64,000 nucleotides of DNA from Cellulophaga algicola DSM 14237 (lineage in GTDB: Bacteria; Bacteroidota; Bacteroidia; Flavobacteriales; Flavobacteriaceae). Numbering within the stretch: position 1 is the first letter of the stretch; every line of letters starts with the position of its first letter. The notes beneath the pieces were generated by a model. It was not told the DNA's origin and ran no database searches. It was given only the letters and a program-made list of their open reading frames with translations. The translations under genes and the position numbers were made by a program. Shown here piece by piece: positions 37,544 to 47,703 of the stretch. The stretch is taken from positions 4,650,001-4,714,000 of the forward strand of contig NC_014934.1 of NCBI RefSeq assembly GCF_000186265.1. Reading direction: 5' to 3'.

Positions 37544-39097
37544 TTAATCTTCAGGAGGAAATCCGTTTATTTCTTCAAAAACTTCATCGAAATTCTGACG
37601 GAGGTATGAGTTTAATTTTAGCTTATAATCATCTTTAAGCCATTTTAAAAAATTAAAAGTGCTACGACTTATGCATTTAGCATAACTCTGTATTCTGTAG
37701 TCAATGTCTTCATCTAGCAATTTTGCTAAACCTAATGCGTCATACACATCTTCACTATTTTCTATACAAATTTTACCGTGTTGCTCTATAGAACGCTCCA
37801 AAACTACTTTTGAAGATTCTCCTTTATAAGTTGCATCGATATAAACCTCTTTAATATCAAAATAAACTTCTTCAGATTTTTCAAATTGTACCCGGATTTC
37901 TTCGGGCATTTCATGTCTAAAATTACTTTCTATATCTTCATCATTCTGAAGACGTTCCATATAAAAGTTAGGAGACTTAAAAATCATTTGCCAATCTAGA
38001 TCTGCTCCCCAAGGACCAAATCTATGATAGTTATTCCCTAAATCTATCACTTTAAAAGATGATTTATTATTTAGAATACGCGATCCACGACCAATCATTT
38101 GATAGTAAAGCGTCAAAGATTTCGTTGCTCTGTTTAGAATAATCGTGTCTATTGTAGGTTCATCAAAACCTGTAGTTAAAATACTTACAGATGAAAGTAT
38201 AGCATCTGGTGTTTCTTTAAACCATTTTAATATTTGTTTACGCTGCTTTTTGGTTGCGGTATTATCTAAGTGCATCACTGGTAAACCAGCAGCTTTAAAT
38301 GTATAATAAATCTGAATAGACGTATTAATACCGTTGTTAAAAATCAGTGCTTTTTTACCCTTAGAATGTTTTAAATACGCTTGTAATGTTTTATCTAACA
38401 TTGCAGGGCTCGTATACAGGTCCTCTGAAGACTTAACTGTATAATCACCATTAGACCCCACTTCAAGAGAGGTTAACCCCATATCATACTGAAAAACTTC
38501 AGCACGTGCTAAGAATTCATTTTCAATTAAAGATTGTATCGATTCACCGGTTATAAGGTCATCGTAGTTATCTTTCATTGGAAGTTCTTTACTAGAACTC
38601 AATGGTGTTGCCGTTACCCCAAGGACAAACGCATTTTCAAAAAACTTAAATAATTTAGTAAAAGAATTATAGTGTGCTTCATCAATAATAACTAAACCGA
38701 TATCAGAAATATCTAATTTGCCATCATTTAAACGGTTATTCAAGGTCTCTACCATTGCAACAAAGCAAATATATTGATCTTGATCGTCTAAATTAGCCTT
38801 ACTATTTACCACTTTATTTGGCACCCCAAAATTAGTAAGCATGGTTGACGTTTGGTTACACAGTTCTACACGGTGTGTCAACACTAAAACTTTCCTCTTA
38901 TGGTTTTTCAAATACTGCCGTACCATTTCGGAGAAAATAACGGTTTTCCCTCCTCCTGTTGGTAATTGATACAGTAAGTGATAATTATCTGCTGCAGTAT
39001 CGAACTTTTCAAAAATTTTGTTAATCGCTCCTTGTTGGTAGCTATAAAGTTCTTTATCTGATTTTTTTTCTTGCAAGCCTGTTGCTGTCTCCGTCAT
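37544..39097 (-). CDS. SF2 DEAH-box helicase (copy 1)
   Basis: 517 aa. LPTGGGKT Walker A (about 45-52), VLTHRVEL, VIIDEAHYNSF (DEAH), GVTATPL and TTGFDEPTIDTIILNRAT...YYQMIGRGSRI (motif VI) form a type III restriction/UvrB-like ATPase with both RecA domains. The last 150 residues match no known domain. A paralogue of the same length lies at 57639-59183. It is not next to a methyltransferase or nuclease gene, so restriction is not indicated; nucleic-acid remodelling is the safest reading. Confidence 0.9.
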   Translation of the reverse strand: MTETATGLQEKKSDKELYSYQQGAINKIFEKFDTAADNYHLLYQLPTGGGKTVIFSEMVRQYLKNHKRKVLVLTHRVELCNQTSTMLTNFGVPNKVVNSKANLDDQDQYICFVAMVETLNNRLNDGKLDISDIGLVIIDEAHYNSFTKLFKFFENAFVLGVTATPLSSSKELPMKDNYDDLITGESIQSLIENEFLARAEVFQYDMGLTSLEVGSNGDYTVKSSEDLYTSPAMLDKTLQAYLKHSKGKKALIFNNGINTSIQIYYTFKAAGLPVMHLDNTATKKQRKQILKWFKETPDAILSSVSILTTGFDEPTIDTIILNRATKSLTLYYQMIGRGSRILNNKSSFKVIDLGNNYHRFGPWGADLDWQMIFKSPNFYMERLQNDEDIESNFRHEMPEEIRVQFEKSEEVYFDIKEVYIDATYKGESSKVVLERSIEQHGKICIENSEDVYDALGLAKLLDEDIDYRIQSYAKCISRSTFNFLKWLKDDYKLKLNSYLRQNFDEVFEEINGFPPED

Positions 39098-39220
39098 AAA
39101 TATCCTTTTCTAGGGGGAGTACAAAATTAAACCCTTTAAAAGGGCTTTACAAATTATTGCTAAAAAACAATTGAGTTTTTTGATTAAAAGTGAACTTAAT
39201 TAGATGAAAGTTTTGCAAAA

Positions 39221-40216
39221 CTATGCGCCTTTACCTAATTTACGCAAAGCCACCCATTGTTTTAACATATCTCTAGAATCACAAGCAGGATATCCCAACA
39301 CTGTTTTCCCTGCTGCTACATCTCCCATAACACCAGAACCAGCTCCCACAGTTACACCAGAATGTAAGGTAGTATGATCTTTTATTGATGCACTACCACC
39401 AATAATAACACCGTCTCCTAAGGTTACAGAACCTGCCAAGCCACTATGTCCTGCCATAATACAAGAACGACCTAATATAGAGTTATGCCCTATTTGCACA
39501 AGGTTGTCTATTTTAGTACCATCCCCAATTATTGTAGAACTAAATTTACCACGGTCTACACAAGAATTAGCACCTATTTCTACTCCATTGCCAATAACAA
39601 CATTTCCTATCTGAGGAATTTTGACTAAACCTCTACCATCAGGACTTGGTCTAAACCCAAAGCCATCAGATCCTATACTTACATTTGTATGAAAAATACA
39701 TTGGTGTCCAATAATTGTTCGTTCTCTAATAACCGTTCCTGACCAAATGGTACACCCCATCCCGATTGTACTATCATCCATCACCGTAACGTTGGGGTAT
39801 ATGGTAGTACCATCTCCAATGGTAACGTTTTTTCCAATATAACAGTTGGCACCAAGATGTACATTTGCCCCTAATTTAGCAGAAATATGTACTACTGCAC
39901 TCGGATGAATTTCTTCATCAAGTATAGGCATTCCTGGGTTAAAAAATCCCAGAATTTGAGCCATAGCCAAATCGGCAGATTCTACCTGAATAAGTGCTCT
40001 ATTTTCTCCTGGCTCAAGAGCTATTTTCTTATCGATAACTGCTACAGATGCTTTGGAAGAAGACCAAAGTTTAGCATATTTACGATTTCCAATAAAACTG
40101 ATATTATGAATTGTTGCTTTCTCTAATTGCTCTGGAGCATTAATTTCGTTTGAGGTATTTCCTAAAACAACTCCGTTTATAACAGCGTTAATTTCTGCTA
40201 TCGTGTATGATTTCAT
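39221..40216 (-). CDS. lpxD: LpxD-like UDP-3-O-acylglucosamine N-acyltransferase
   Basis: 331 aa. N-terminal uridine-binding domain (ISFIGNRKYAKLWSSSKASVAVI), then a left-handed beta-helix of hexapeptide repeats from about 105 to 300 (for example GANVHLGANCYIGKNVTIG) with the active-site region IDNLVQIGHNSILG and IMAGHSGLAGS. LpxD adds the N-linked hydroxyacyl chain in lipid A synthesis. The lpxC/fabZ/lpxA partners usually near lpxD in Bacteroidota are absent, so this may be a second, stand-alone copy. Confidence 0.85.
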   Translation of the reverse strand: MKSYTIAEINAVINGVVLGNTSNEINAPEQLEKATIHNISFIGNRKYAKLWSSSKASVAVIDKKIALEPGENRALIQVESADLAMAQILGFFNPGMPILDEEIHPSAVVHISAKLGANVHLGANCYIGKNVTIGDGTTIYPNVTVMDDSTIGMGCTIWSGTVIRERTIIGHQCIFHTNVSIGSDGFGFRPSPDGRGLVKIPQIGNVVIGNGVEIGANSCVDRGKFSSTIIGDGTKIDNLVQIGHNSILGRSCIMAGHSGLAGSVTLGDGVIIGGSASIKDHTTLHSGVTVGAGSGVMGDVAAGKTVLGYPACDSRDMLKQWVALRKLGKGA

Positions 40217-40261
40217 TACTTAAAATAAGATTGGTTGGGACTAAATATAGGCAATATTCCC

Positions 40262-41611
40262 TTACTTCTTCTTATTTCTTTTATTATAATTCTTATCACC
40301 CCTAGTTTGAGGCTTCTTATATTTTTGAGCTATAATACGTTGGTATGAACCACCTTGATTTTCTTTTTTATTTTTTTCTTTCTTTTCGTGAAAACTTCCC
40401 TGAGAATCTAAGGTATTTTGATTAGGATTATCTGCTTCAATAATTCTTGGGCGTTCTTCCGCAATAAGTTCTTCTGACAGTTCTACATTCTCAGGAATTG
40501 CCATTAATGGAATTTCATAATCCATAAGGGCTTCAATAGCTTCCTTTAAAGGCTCTTCCTTCTCTGTGTAAAATAAGACGGAATTTCCTTGGTGTTCTGC
40601 CCTACCCGATCTACCAATTCTATGCATGTAGTTTTCTGGGTAATTTGGCGTATCAAAATTAATTACATGGGTTATTTTATCTAAATCTAAACCACGAGCC
40701 ATTACATCTGTAGTTACAAGAATACGGTTTTTACCTTCATCAAATTGACGAATAGAACGCATTCTGTAATTCTGCGTTTTGTTAGAATGAATTACACAAG
40801 ATTCGTTACCAAAAGCAACTTCCATCTCTTCAAAAACCTTATCCGCAAAGCGTTTATTACTCACAAATACCAAAACTTTCTGATAGGTATCCTTATCTTT
40901 TAATAAGCGAATAAGTAAATTAATTTTAGTATAAAAATTAGGCACAGCATAACAAACTTGCTTAATATTATCTAAAGGAGTACCACTTACTGCTATAGAA
41001 ACTTTTTCTGGAGCTGTAAAAAAATCATCAATAAGTGCATCTACATCATCAGTCATCGTTGCAGAAAACATAATATTCTGTCTTCTTGCTGGCAATAAAT
41101 CAAAAAGATTAATCAGCTGAAAGCGAAAGCCCAAATCAAGCATGACATCAACTTCATCAATAACCAATTTTTTAACTTCTTTTAATTTTACCGCTTTTGA
41201 TAGCGCCAAATCATAAAGTCTACCTGGTGTTGCTACTAAAATATCTGTACCTTGAGCACACTGTTGCTTTTGGGTATTAATATTGGTACCTCCATAAACT
41301 CCTAAAACACGAATGTTTATATATTTTGCAAAACTTTCTATATTTTCTACAACTTGCAATACTAACTCTCTAGTAGGAACCAAAACCAAAACTCTTGGAT
41401 GAATTTGCTTAGAAAATGTTATTTCTTGCAGAATTGGCAACATATATGCCATTGTTTTCCCTGTACCCGTTTGTGCAATACCAACAATGTCTTTTCCTGA
41501 CATAACTACAGAAAAAGCCGCTTCTTGAATAGGTGTTGGAGCTGAAAATTTTAAATCTTCAATCGCGTAATTTAGTTGTTTTTTTAAGTTGAAATCTTCA
41601 AAAGAACTCAT
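40262..41611 (-). CDS. DEAD-box RNA helicase (RhlE-like)
   Basis: 449 aa. AQTGTGKT (46-53), PTREL, TPGR, DEVD (152-155) instead of DEAD, SAT, VTTDVMARGLDLDK and HRIGRSGRAE. The tail (about 390-449) is lysine/asparagine/glycine rich (KEKNKKENQGG...KKPQTRGDKNYNKRNKKK), typical of RhlE-type RNA-binding tails. It should act in ribosome or RNA turnover. Monocistronic, divergent from rlmF. Confidence 0.9.
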   Translation of the reverse strand: MSSFEDFNLKKQLNYAIEDLKFSAPTPIQEAAFSVVMSGKDIVGIAQTGTGKTMAYMLPILQEITFSKQIHPRVLVLVPTRELVLQVVENIESFAKYINIRVLGVYGGTNINTQKQQCAQGTDILVATPGRLYDLALSKAVKLKEVKKLVIDEVDVMLDLGFRFQLINLFDLLPARRQNIMFSATMTDDVDALIDDFFTAPEKVSIAVSGTPLDNIKQVCYAVPNFYTKINLLIRLLKDKDTYQKVLVFVSNKRFADKVFEEMEVAFGNESCVIHSNKTQNYRMRSIRQFDEGKNRILVTTDVMARGLDLDKITHVINFDTPNYPENYMHRIGRSGRAEHQGNSVLFYTEKEEPLKEAIEALMDYEIPLMAIPENVELSEELIAEERPRIIEADNPNQNTLDSQGSFHEKKEKNKKENQGGSYQRIIAQKYKKPQTRGDKNYNKRNKKK

Positions 41612-41705
41612 GGGAAACCTAGTTTATTTTTGCAAAGGTATGGTATTCTTCTTTGCCATTGTATAGCAACTTAACATACCTATCTTTGTAAGATAAAAAT
41701 ATAGT

Positions 41706-42557
41706 TTGCATCCAAAAAATTTACACCACGCACCTTACGATTTTCAGGCATTAAAAAATAGCCATGAAGCACTTGCTGAATTTGTTATTTTAAACAAGTA
41801 CAACACAGAAAGCATAGATTTCTCTAATCCAAATGCAGTACTAGAACTCAACAAAGCTTTATTAAAGCATCATTACAAGGTAGCCTCTTGGACACTCCCA
41901 AAAGGCTATTTATGTCCACCTATACCAGGAAGGGCAGATTATATTCACCATATATATGACTTGGTTGCCGCTACAAAAAGTAAAACACAATTAAAAGGAT
42001 TAGATATAGGGACAGGAGCAAATTGTATCTACCCAATACTTGGAGCACAACTCTATGGTTGGAAAATGGTTGGTAGTGATATTGACGCAGTTGCTCTTGC
42101 CTCTGCTGTTGAAAATACGGAACTACTTAAAGATAAGATTGAAATTAGAAGTCAAGAATCTAATGCTGATATTTTTAAGGGAATTATTAAAGACGGAGAG
42201 TATTTTGATTTTACCCTTTGCAATCCGCCCTTTCATGCTTCGGAGAAAGAAGCTATCGCTGGTACCCGTAGAAAATTAAAAAACTTAAAATCTAACGCTG
42301 CTTTTAAACAAAATTTTGGCGGACAAGCAAATGAACTTTGGTGTAATGGTGGGGAAGCTCTCTTTATAAAGAGAATGATAAAGCAAAGTATCCCTTTTAA
42401 AAATCAAGTAGGCTGGTTTACTTGTTTAGTCTCTAAAAGTGAAAATCTAGCAAAAATCTACAAACAATTAGACAAAGCCAAAGCTAGCTACCAAACCGTA
42501 GAAATGGAACAAGGAAATAAAAAAAGTAGATTTATTGCTTGGAAATTTTCAGCCTAA
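41706..42557 (+). CDS. rlmF: 23S rRNA (adenine-1618-N6)-methyltransferase RlmF
   Basis: 283 aa. HPKNLHHAPYDF at the N-terminus, GYLCPPIPGRADYIHHIYDL, LDIGTGANCIYPI (SAM loop) and FTLCNPPFHASEKEA (NPPF catalytic) match RlmF (YbiN). The start is TTG at 41706: an in-frame stop lies 4 codons upstream and no ATG lies before the conserved HPKN block. Modifies A1618 of 23S rRNA. 63 bp before recQ on the same strand. Confidence 0.92.
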   Translation: MHPKNLHHAPYDFQALKNSHEALAEFVILNKYNTESIDFSNPNAVLELNKALLKHHYKVASWTLPKGYLCPPIPGRADYIHHIYDLVAATKSKTQLKGLDIGTGANCIYPILGAQLYGWKMVGSDIDAVALASAVENTELLKDKIEIRSQESNADIFKGIIKDGEYFDFTLCNPPFHASEKEAIAGTRRKLKNLKSNAAFKQNFGGQANELWCNGGEALFIKRMIKQSIPFKNQVGWFTCLVSKSENLAKIYKQLDKAKASYQTVEMEQGNKKSRFIAWKFSA

Positions 42558-42620
42558 ATTGCACTTCCTAATTTTATCAATCTTATAAATCACGTAGTTT
42601 TACAAAATAGATTTTATTTT

Positions 42621-44729
42621 ATGTCGCTAACCAAATACAAAGAACAATTACACCCTACCTTAAAAAAATATTTTGGATACGATAGTTTCCGACCACAGCA
42701 AGAAACCATTATTTCTTCAGTTTTAGAACAAAAAGATGCTTTGGTAATTATGCCTACAGGTGGTGGAAAATCAATCTGTTTTCAATTGCCTTCTTTAATA
42801 TTCCCTAAAACTACCTTGGTAGTTTCTCCTTTAATCGCGTTGATGAAAGACCAAGTAGATGGTTGTAATGCAAATGGTATTGCCGCTGCGTATTTCAATA
42901 GCAGTCAATCAAGCGAGGAGCAACAAGAGATTATAACTAAGATTACAAAATCTGAATTAAATCTAATCTATGTAGCTCCAGAAAGCATGCCTGCCTTAGA
43001 TAATATATTAAATGAGACTTATATTAGTTGTATAGCTATTGATGAAGCCCATTGCATCTCTTCTTGGGGACATGATTTTAGACCTTCGTATCAGCAATTA
43101 GGTTTTTTAAAGAAAAAGATGCCGAATACGCCAATTATAGCATTAACGGCAACGGCTGACAAAGCCACACGACAAGATATTGTAACACAATTAAACATTA
43201 CAAAAGCAGAACAATTTATTACTTCTTTCGATAGAAAAAATATAAGCCTTACAGTAAGACCTGCCGATGGCAGAGTAGAACAGATTCTGAATTTCATAGA
43301 TAAAAGACCAAAATCTTCAGGTATTATTTATTGTTTGAGCAGAAAAACTACAGAGCAGTTAGTTAGCAAATTAAAAGCAAAAGGATTAAAAGCCGATGCC
43401 TACCATGCCGGACTTAGTTTTGACGAGCGAACAAAGGTTCAAGAAAATTTTATTTTCGATAAGACTAAAATTGTATGCGCTACCGTTGCTTTTGGTATGG
43501 GGATAGATAAGTCTAACGTACGCTGGGTGATTCACTATAATATGCCAAAAAATATAGAAGGATATTACCAAGAAATTGGGCGTGGCGGACGAGATGGATT
43601 AGCTGCTAGCGCCCTTCTCTTCCATAGTTATGCTGATGTCATACAATTAAGGCGTTTTACGGAAGGTGCCTCTAACCAAGAGGTACAAATTGCTAAGCTA
43701 GAACGCATGAAACAATTTGCGGAAGCTACAACCTGCAGGCGTAAAATATTATTAAGTTATTTTGGAGAACTACTAGCCGAAAATTGTGGTAATTGTGATG
43801 TTTGTAAAAGTCCGCCTCAAGTTTTTGACGGTACTGTTATTGCTCAAAAAATATTATCTACGATTGCCAGAGTAAAGGAAACTGAGGCAACAGGTGTTAT
43901 TATAGATGTCTTACGAGGTGCAAAAAATGCTGCTATTATTGAAAAAGGTTTAGAGACTATAAAAACCTATGGAATAGGGCATGATATTTCTTGGAAAGAT
44001 TGGCAGCATTACATTATCCAATTAATTAATCAAGGGTATGCCGAGATCGCATTTCAAAACCATAATGCCTTACAGTTAACCGCTTTTTCTAAAAATGTAC
44101 TCTTCAATGCAGCTAAAGTTTCATTAACTAAACCTATAGAAGCGCTAGAAAAAATTGGTAATCCGAAAGAAAAAGCAACTAAAAAGAAGAAAACTGGAGA
44201 CTTATTTGAACGTTTACGCATATTAAGACACAAGATAGCTTTAGACGAAGACATTCCAGCGTATTTAGTTTTTAGCGACGCTACTCTACAGGCCATAGAG
44301 CAATTTAGGCCAATGACTGATGACGAATTTCTAGAAATTAGCGGAGTTGGTCAACGAAAGCTGGAGGTATATGGAGATTTGTTTATTAACGAAATCATAG
44401 CGTTTAATAAAGAGAAGAAAGATAAAAAAACAGACACGCATAAGGTCACTTATGAACTGTACCAGCAGGGCTTAACCATAGATGAAATTTCTGAGAAAAG
44501 AAACTTAAAATCTACCACAGTATACTCACATATTGCTAAATTATACGGAGATGGAAAGCCTATTAATATTTATGATTTTGTAACCAAGAGTGAAGTTGAA
44601 GCTGTAAAAAAGGCTAAAATAGCTTTGGAAGAACCCGCAACTCTAAAACCATATTTTGATCATTTTGAGGAACAATTAGATTATTTCAAAATTCGATTAG
44701 CATTAGCGGTACTTGATAAAGAAAAATAA
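42621..44729 (+). CDS. recQ: ATP-dependent DNA helicase RecQ
   Basis: 702 aa. MPTGGGKS (44-51), [17 protein letters not shown] (141-157), [47 protein letters not shown], the Cys-rich zinc site [12 protein letters not shown]...NCGNCDVC, and a C-terminal HRDC domain ([25 protein letters not shown]). A further helix-turn-helix-like tail (about 605-660, [21 protein letters not shown]) follows, as in long RecQ proteins. 3'-5' helicase in recombination repair. Confidence 0.94.
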   Translation: MSLTKYKEQLHPTLKKYFGYDSFRPQQETIISSVLEQKDALVIMPTGGGKSICFQLPSLIFPKTTLVVSPLIALMKDQVDGCNANGIAAAYFNSSQSSEEQQEIITKITKSELNLIYVAPESMPALDNILNETYISCIAIDEAHCISSWGHDFRPSYQQLGFLKKKMPNTPIIALTATADKATRQDIVTQLNITKAEQFITSFDRKNISLTVRPADGRVEQILNFIDKRPKSSGIIYCLSRKTTEQLVSKLKAKGLKADAYHAGLSFDERTKVQENFIFDKTKIVCATVAFGMGIDKSNVRWVIHYNMPKNIEGYYQEIGRGGRDGLAASALLFHSYADVIQLRRFTEGASNQEVQIAKLERMKQFAEATTCRRKILLSYFGELLAENCGNCDVCKSPPQVFDGTVIAQKILSTIARVKETEATGVIIDVLRGAKNAAIIEKGLETIKTYGIGHDISWKDWQHYIIQLINQGYAEIAFQNHNALQLTAFSKNVLFNAAKVSLTKPIEALEKIGNPKEKATKKKKTGDLFERLRILRHKIALDEDIPAYLVFSDATLQAIEQFRPMTDDEFLEISGVGQRKLEVYGDLFINEIIAFNKEKKDKKTDTHKVTYELYQQGLTIDEISEKRNLKSTTVYSHIAKLYGDGKPINIYDFVTKSEVEAVKKAKIALEEPATLKPYFDHFEEQLDYFKIRLALAVLDKEK

Positions 44730-44730
44730 A

Positions 44731-44757
44731 AAAAGGGTGTTCAAATGAACACCCTTT
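44731..44757. terminator. Bidirectional terminator
   Basis: AAAGGGTGTTC and GAACACCCTTT with an AAAT loop, between recQ and the convergent cold-shock gene. Confidence 0.9.
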
Positions 44758-44781
44758 CTTTAATATAAAATTTTTCTAGAG

Positions 44782-45225
44782 TTAAACTTTCTTAACTCTA
44801 ACAGCATTCATTCCTTTCATGCCTCTTTCAAGTTCAAATTGAACCATGTTATTTTCTTTGATCTCTTCAAGGCAACCTTGAACATGTACAAAGAATTTTT
44901 CTTGTGTTTCTGTATCTTTTATAAATCCGTATCCTTTAGAATCGTTGAAAAACTCTACACGACCTTTACGTACTGGATCTATTACTTCGTCACTTTCTTC
45001 CTTCTTAGGTATACCTAGAACAATACTCTCAGCGTCTACTTTAACTTTTTTGGATGGATCCGGAGGGGTATCTACTAAATGTCCGTTCTCATCTACGTAA
45101 ACAAACATACTATCTTGGTCACCGCTTGCTTTACGTTGCTCTTTTTTCTTGGCCTTTTCTTCACGTTTTTTTAAACGCTTCTTCTCTCGTTCTTTTTTAC
45201 CAAAGGTTTCTTGTGCTCTCGCCAT
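44782..45225 (-). CDS. Cold-shock-domain protein with basic N-terminal extension
   Basis: 147 aa. The C-terminal 65 residues form a cold-shock domain: GRVEFFNDSKGYGFIKD (RNP1), EKFFVHVQG (RNP2) and GMKGMNAVRVKKV. The first 35 residues are a run of Lys/Arg/Glu (KKEREKKRLKKREEKAKKKEQRK), a likely RNA-binding arm, followed by an acidic linker. Predicted RNA chaperone. A 70-nt region upstream contains a GCTT-GTGAT-AAGC hairpin (45258-45270) that could be a leader element. Confidence 0.9.
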   Translation of the reverse strand: MARAQETFGKKEREKKRLKKREEKAKKKEQRKASGDQDSMFVYVDENGHLVDTPPDPSKKVKVDAESIVLGIPKKEESDEVIDPVRKGRVEFFNDSKGYGFIKDTETQEKFFVHVQGCLEEIKENNMVQFELERGMKGMNAVRVKKV

Positions 45226-45642
45226 TAAAATTATAAATTTAAATTAATATGAGACGTGCTTGTGATAAGCCGCCGTGAAGTTATTGAAATTCAAAATGAA
45301 CGATTGGTAAATAATGATTTGCCTAATAATCTATAAAGAAGTTGCAACAACGCGCAGATAATGAGCTTTATAATAACTCTCAATGCTTCTGCAAAGATAG
45401 TTAGTTTTTTTGATATAAAAAATGCAAAATGAAAAGTACATAAAATAATTTGAAATAGTAGTATTTTAACCCTAGACAATGCTTATATCTTTTTCTGTAT
45501 TGTTAACTTTACGTGAATAGATTCTTAAATAAATAACAATACACCAAATCAAAGTTATAAATTAACTAATTTTGCTGTATCGAACGCAACAATATAGAAA
45601 TGTGTCCGTTAGCAAAAAGTAATTAAAACTAATTTTCAGGTT
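45226..45642. other. 417-bp intergenic region
   Basis: Holds the probable leader of the cold-shock gene and, on the plus strand, a TAATTTTG -7-like element at 45567-45574, about 70 bp before the small ORF at 45643. ORFs that can be drawn in the opposite frame (45291-45479) have no support. Nothing else is seen. Confidence 0.5.
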
Positions 45643-45789
45643 ATGACGTATTTATCTCCAGAAATCGAAGCATTAGCTAAAAGAAAAGAAACAGCATCTT
45701 TAGTCAAAAAGGAAAACTCTTGTGGTATTTTTCAAGATTATGGGAAAATAACTTTCACTGAGACTGTGGGTGATAATCCCAAACAATAA
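45643..45789 (+). CDS. Small hypothetical protein, 48 aa
   Basis: ATG at 45643 to TAA at 45789; begins MTYLSPEIEALAKRKETA and ends ETVGDNPKQ, with a single Cys and a helical, charged first half. The composition is protein-like and a TAnnTTTG element lies about 70 bp upstream. No family recognised. It is convergent with mocA, 5 bp from that gene's end. Confidence 0.55.
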   Translation: MTYLSPEIEALAKRKETASLVKKENSCGIFQDYGKITFTETVGDNPKQ

Positions 45790-45794
45790 TATAT

Positions 45795-46388
45795 TTAATC
45801 TATTTTATTAAGTAACAATTGATAATCTTCCCAAGTATCAATATCAATATTATTTATTGAACTATTAATACTGAGTGCATTTTTATCATTTAAAAGTTTT
45901 TGTGCGCCAAAATCTTGATTTAGGTGTGTGAGTGGTACAAAATATTCTTTCGCGAATAACGCCGGCACTCCTTTTTTAGCTCCGTAATTGGTAGCCACCA
46001 GATGTTCATTTGAATTCTTAAATGCTGTAATCATCTGATTATAATAAGAAGCATCCACTAAAGGTTGATCTGCTAAACTCACCAAGATTGCATCATATTT
46101 TTCTGTTAAGTTGTTTAAATGAGCCACACCTTTTGCTATAGAACTTCCTATACCCAATTGCCAGTTTTCATTTCTTATAAGGGACACTCCGTCAAAATTT
46201 GCCTTTGAAACAATCAATTCATAATTAGCCCCCAACACAACAAAAACTTGGTCTGCCTCAGTATCCTTAGCGGTAGCTAGCGCATTCTCAAGAAATGTGC
46301 TATTTTTCCAAGGTAAGAGTTGTTTTATATGGGTTTGCATTCTTGACGATGCTCCTGCAGCTAAAACCAATAGTGCTACTTTTTTCAT
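45795..46388 (-). CDS. MocA-type molybdenum cofactor cytidylyltransferase
   Basis: 197 aa. LAAGASSRM (9-17) is the nucleotidyltransferase signature, with SLADQPLVD (metal/nucleotide) and GVPALF. MocA transfers CMP to molybdopterin for xanthine-dehydrogenase-type enzymes. It overlaps the upstream xdhC-like gene by 1 bp, a tight two-gene operon. The molybdoenzyme itself is not in the window. Confidence 0.9.
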   Translation of the reverse strand: MKKVALLVLAAGASSRMQTHIKQLLPWKNSTFLENALATAKDTEADQVFVVLGANYELIVSKANFDGVSLIRNENWQLGIGSSIAKGVAHLNNLTEKYDAILVSLADQPLVDASYYNQMITAFKNSNEHLVATNYGAKKGVPALFAKEYFVPLTHLNQDFGAQKLLNDKNALSINSSINNIDIDTWEDYQLLLNKID

Positions 46389-47398
46389 TAATTTGAAGAT
46401 TGATTTACCTTATCTCTCAGAAACATTGGATTTTCATTCCTAATTACCGCCATAATCTCAGCTAAAATTGACAACGCTATTTCTTGAGGAGTTATAGAAC
46501 CTATATTAAGTCCGGATGGACCATGAATAGCACTTATAAATTCTTCTGAAACTTCTGGATTTTTCTCAATAAGTTCATTTAACAACTTTTCCCGACGGTG
46601 CATTGGTCCTAAAATACCAATATAGATAGGAGAACTATCTTGCAAGGCTTGCAAATACAACAAATCCTTAGCATAACTATGATTCATTAAAACAAGTGCT
46701 GTTTGCTGGTCTACCCCAATAGGTTGAAAACTTTCAGGAGCACTCCTTATAAATTCTGTAATACCAGGAAAATCTGAGATTGATTTACCTTCTGAAGGAT
46801 GCGCAACGACAATAACCTCCCAACCCATTAAACCTGCCATAGCAGACAAAACAACAGCATCATGTTCCGCTCCAATAACCAACAGTTTAAAACATGGCAT
46901 CATCCGTTCTTCCAAAATTCTAAGCGCTGTATTTAGAGGATGCCTAAGACTAACAGGATAGCTACTATTTTGGAATTGTACTTTTGTTCCCAAACCAATT
47001 TCTTCTATAGCTTCTTTTTTATAAAATGAAGTAATCTTAAAAGTAATTCTACCCTTAAGCGCCTTATTAAACGTATCTACAAATAAGTCTGACAAACTAA
47101 AAGGTTCTAATAAAATGTATAACACACCTTCGCACCCTAAACGATACCGACCATCATAAGTCATTACTTTAGGAATTTCTGTTTTAAAAACAGATTGAGA
47201 TTGTACTAAAATTTCTTTTTCTACACAGCCACCGCTTACAGCACCAATCATGCTACCTCCTTCTAATAATAACATTCGTACCCCCGGTTTTCTATAAGAA
47301 GAACCCTCTAAAGCAACAACCGTCGCTAAAACTGTCTTTATACCCTGATCCCTAGCGGTTTGATACGCCGCTACTATTTTTTTAAATTCATGCGTCAT
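46388..47398 (-). CDS. XdhC-family molybdenum cofactor insertion protein
   Basis: 336 aa. SYRKPGVRMLLLEGGSMIGAVSGGCVEKEI (N-terminal XdhC motif), a central Rossmann-like segment (about 155-210) and the C-terminal IHGPSGLNIGSITPQEIALSILAEIMAV are typical. XdhC binds the cofactor from MocA, sulfurates it with a cysteine desulfurase and delivers it to xanthine or CO dehydrogenase. Overlaps mocA by one base. No xdhAB-like structural genes nearby. Confidence 0.92.
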   Translation of the reverse strand: MTHEFKKIVAAYQTARDQGIKTVLATVVALEGSSYRKPGVRMLLLEGGSMIGAVSGGCVEKEILVQSQSVFKTEIPKVMTYDGRYRLGCEGVLYILLEPFSLSDLFVDTFNKALKGRITFKITSFYKKEAIEEIGLGTKVQFQNSSYPVSLRHPLNTALRILEERMMPCFKLLVIGAEHDAVVLSAMAGLMGWEVIVVAHPSEGKSISDFPGITEFIRSAPESFQPIGVDQQTALVLMNHSYAKDLLYLQALQDSSPIYIGILGPMHRREKLLNELIEKNPEVSEEFISAIHGPSGLNIGSITPQEIALSILAEIMAVIRNENPMFLRDKVNQSSN

Positions 47399-47703
47399 AC
47401 GACTACCCTACTATTTGCTTTTATAAAAACTTAATTCAACAGGTTCCAAAACTACATTTATTTTTAATAGCCATGAGGGCATACTATTTGTTTTGGTTGT
47501 TGAACATAAGAGTACAAGGTATTGAAAATACTGGGCTTTTTGATGTAATTACTGCCTAACAACACTTTTTAACATAGTTTTAATAGGAGTTAAAATTAAG
47601 GGTAAGAATAAATCTTAACAATGTTTAACAGATTATCAAAAACATATACATAATTTTGTAGCACAATAAGCGTTATAACGCTTGAACATTTAAAAAATTG
47701 AAA
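47399..47703. promoter_or_regulatory. Intergenic region with Bacteroidota -7 element for the VWA gene
   Basis: TAATTTTG at 47651-47658 matches TAnnTTTG and precedes the ATG at 47704 by 45 bp. The rest of the 305-bp gap shows no other supported feature. Confidence 0.55.

Noticed and set aside
37544-39097. Type I or III restriction subunit
   Set aside because: Only the ATPase motifs match; no modification gene, target-recognition domain or nuclease motif is nearby.
45291-45479. 62-aa hydrophobic minus-strand ORF
   Set aside because: It lies in the probable leader of the cold-shock gene, with no promoter and low-complexity composition.
47473-47559. 28-aa ORF upstream of the VWA gene
   Set aside because: No promoter, no distinct composition, no paralogue.
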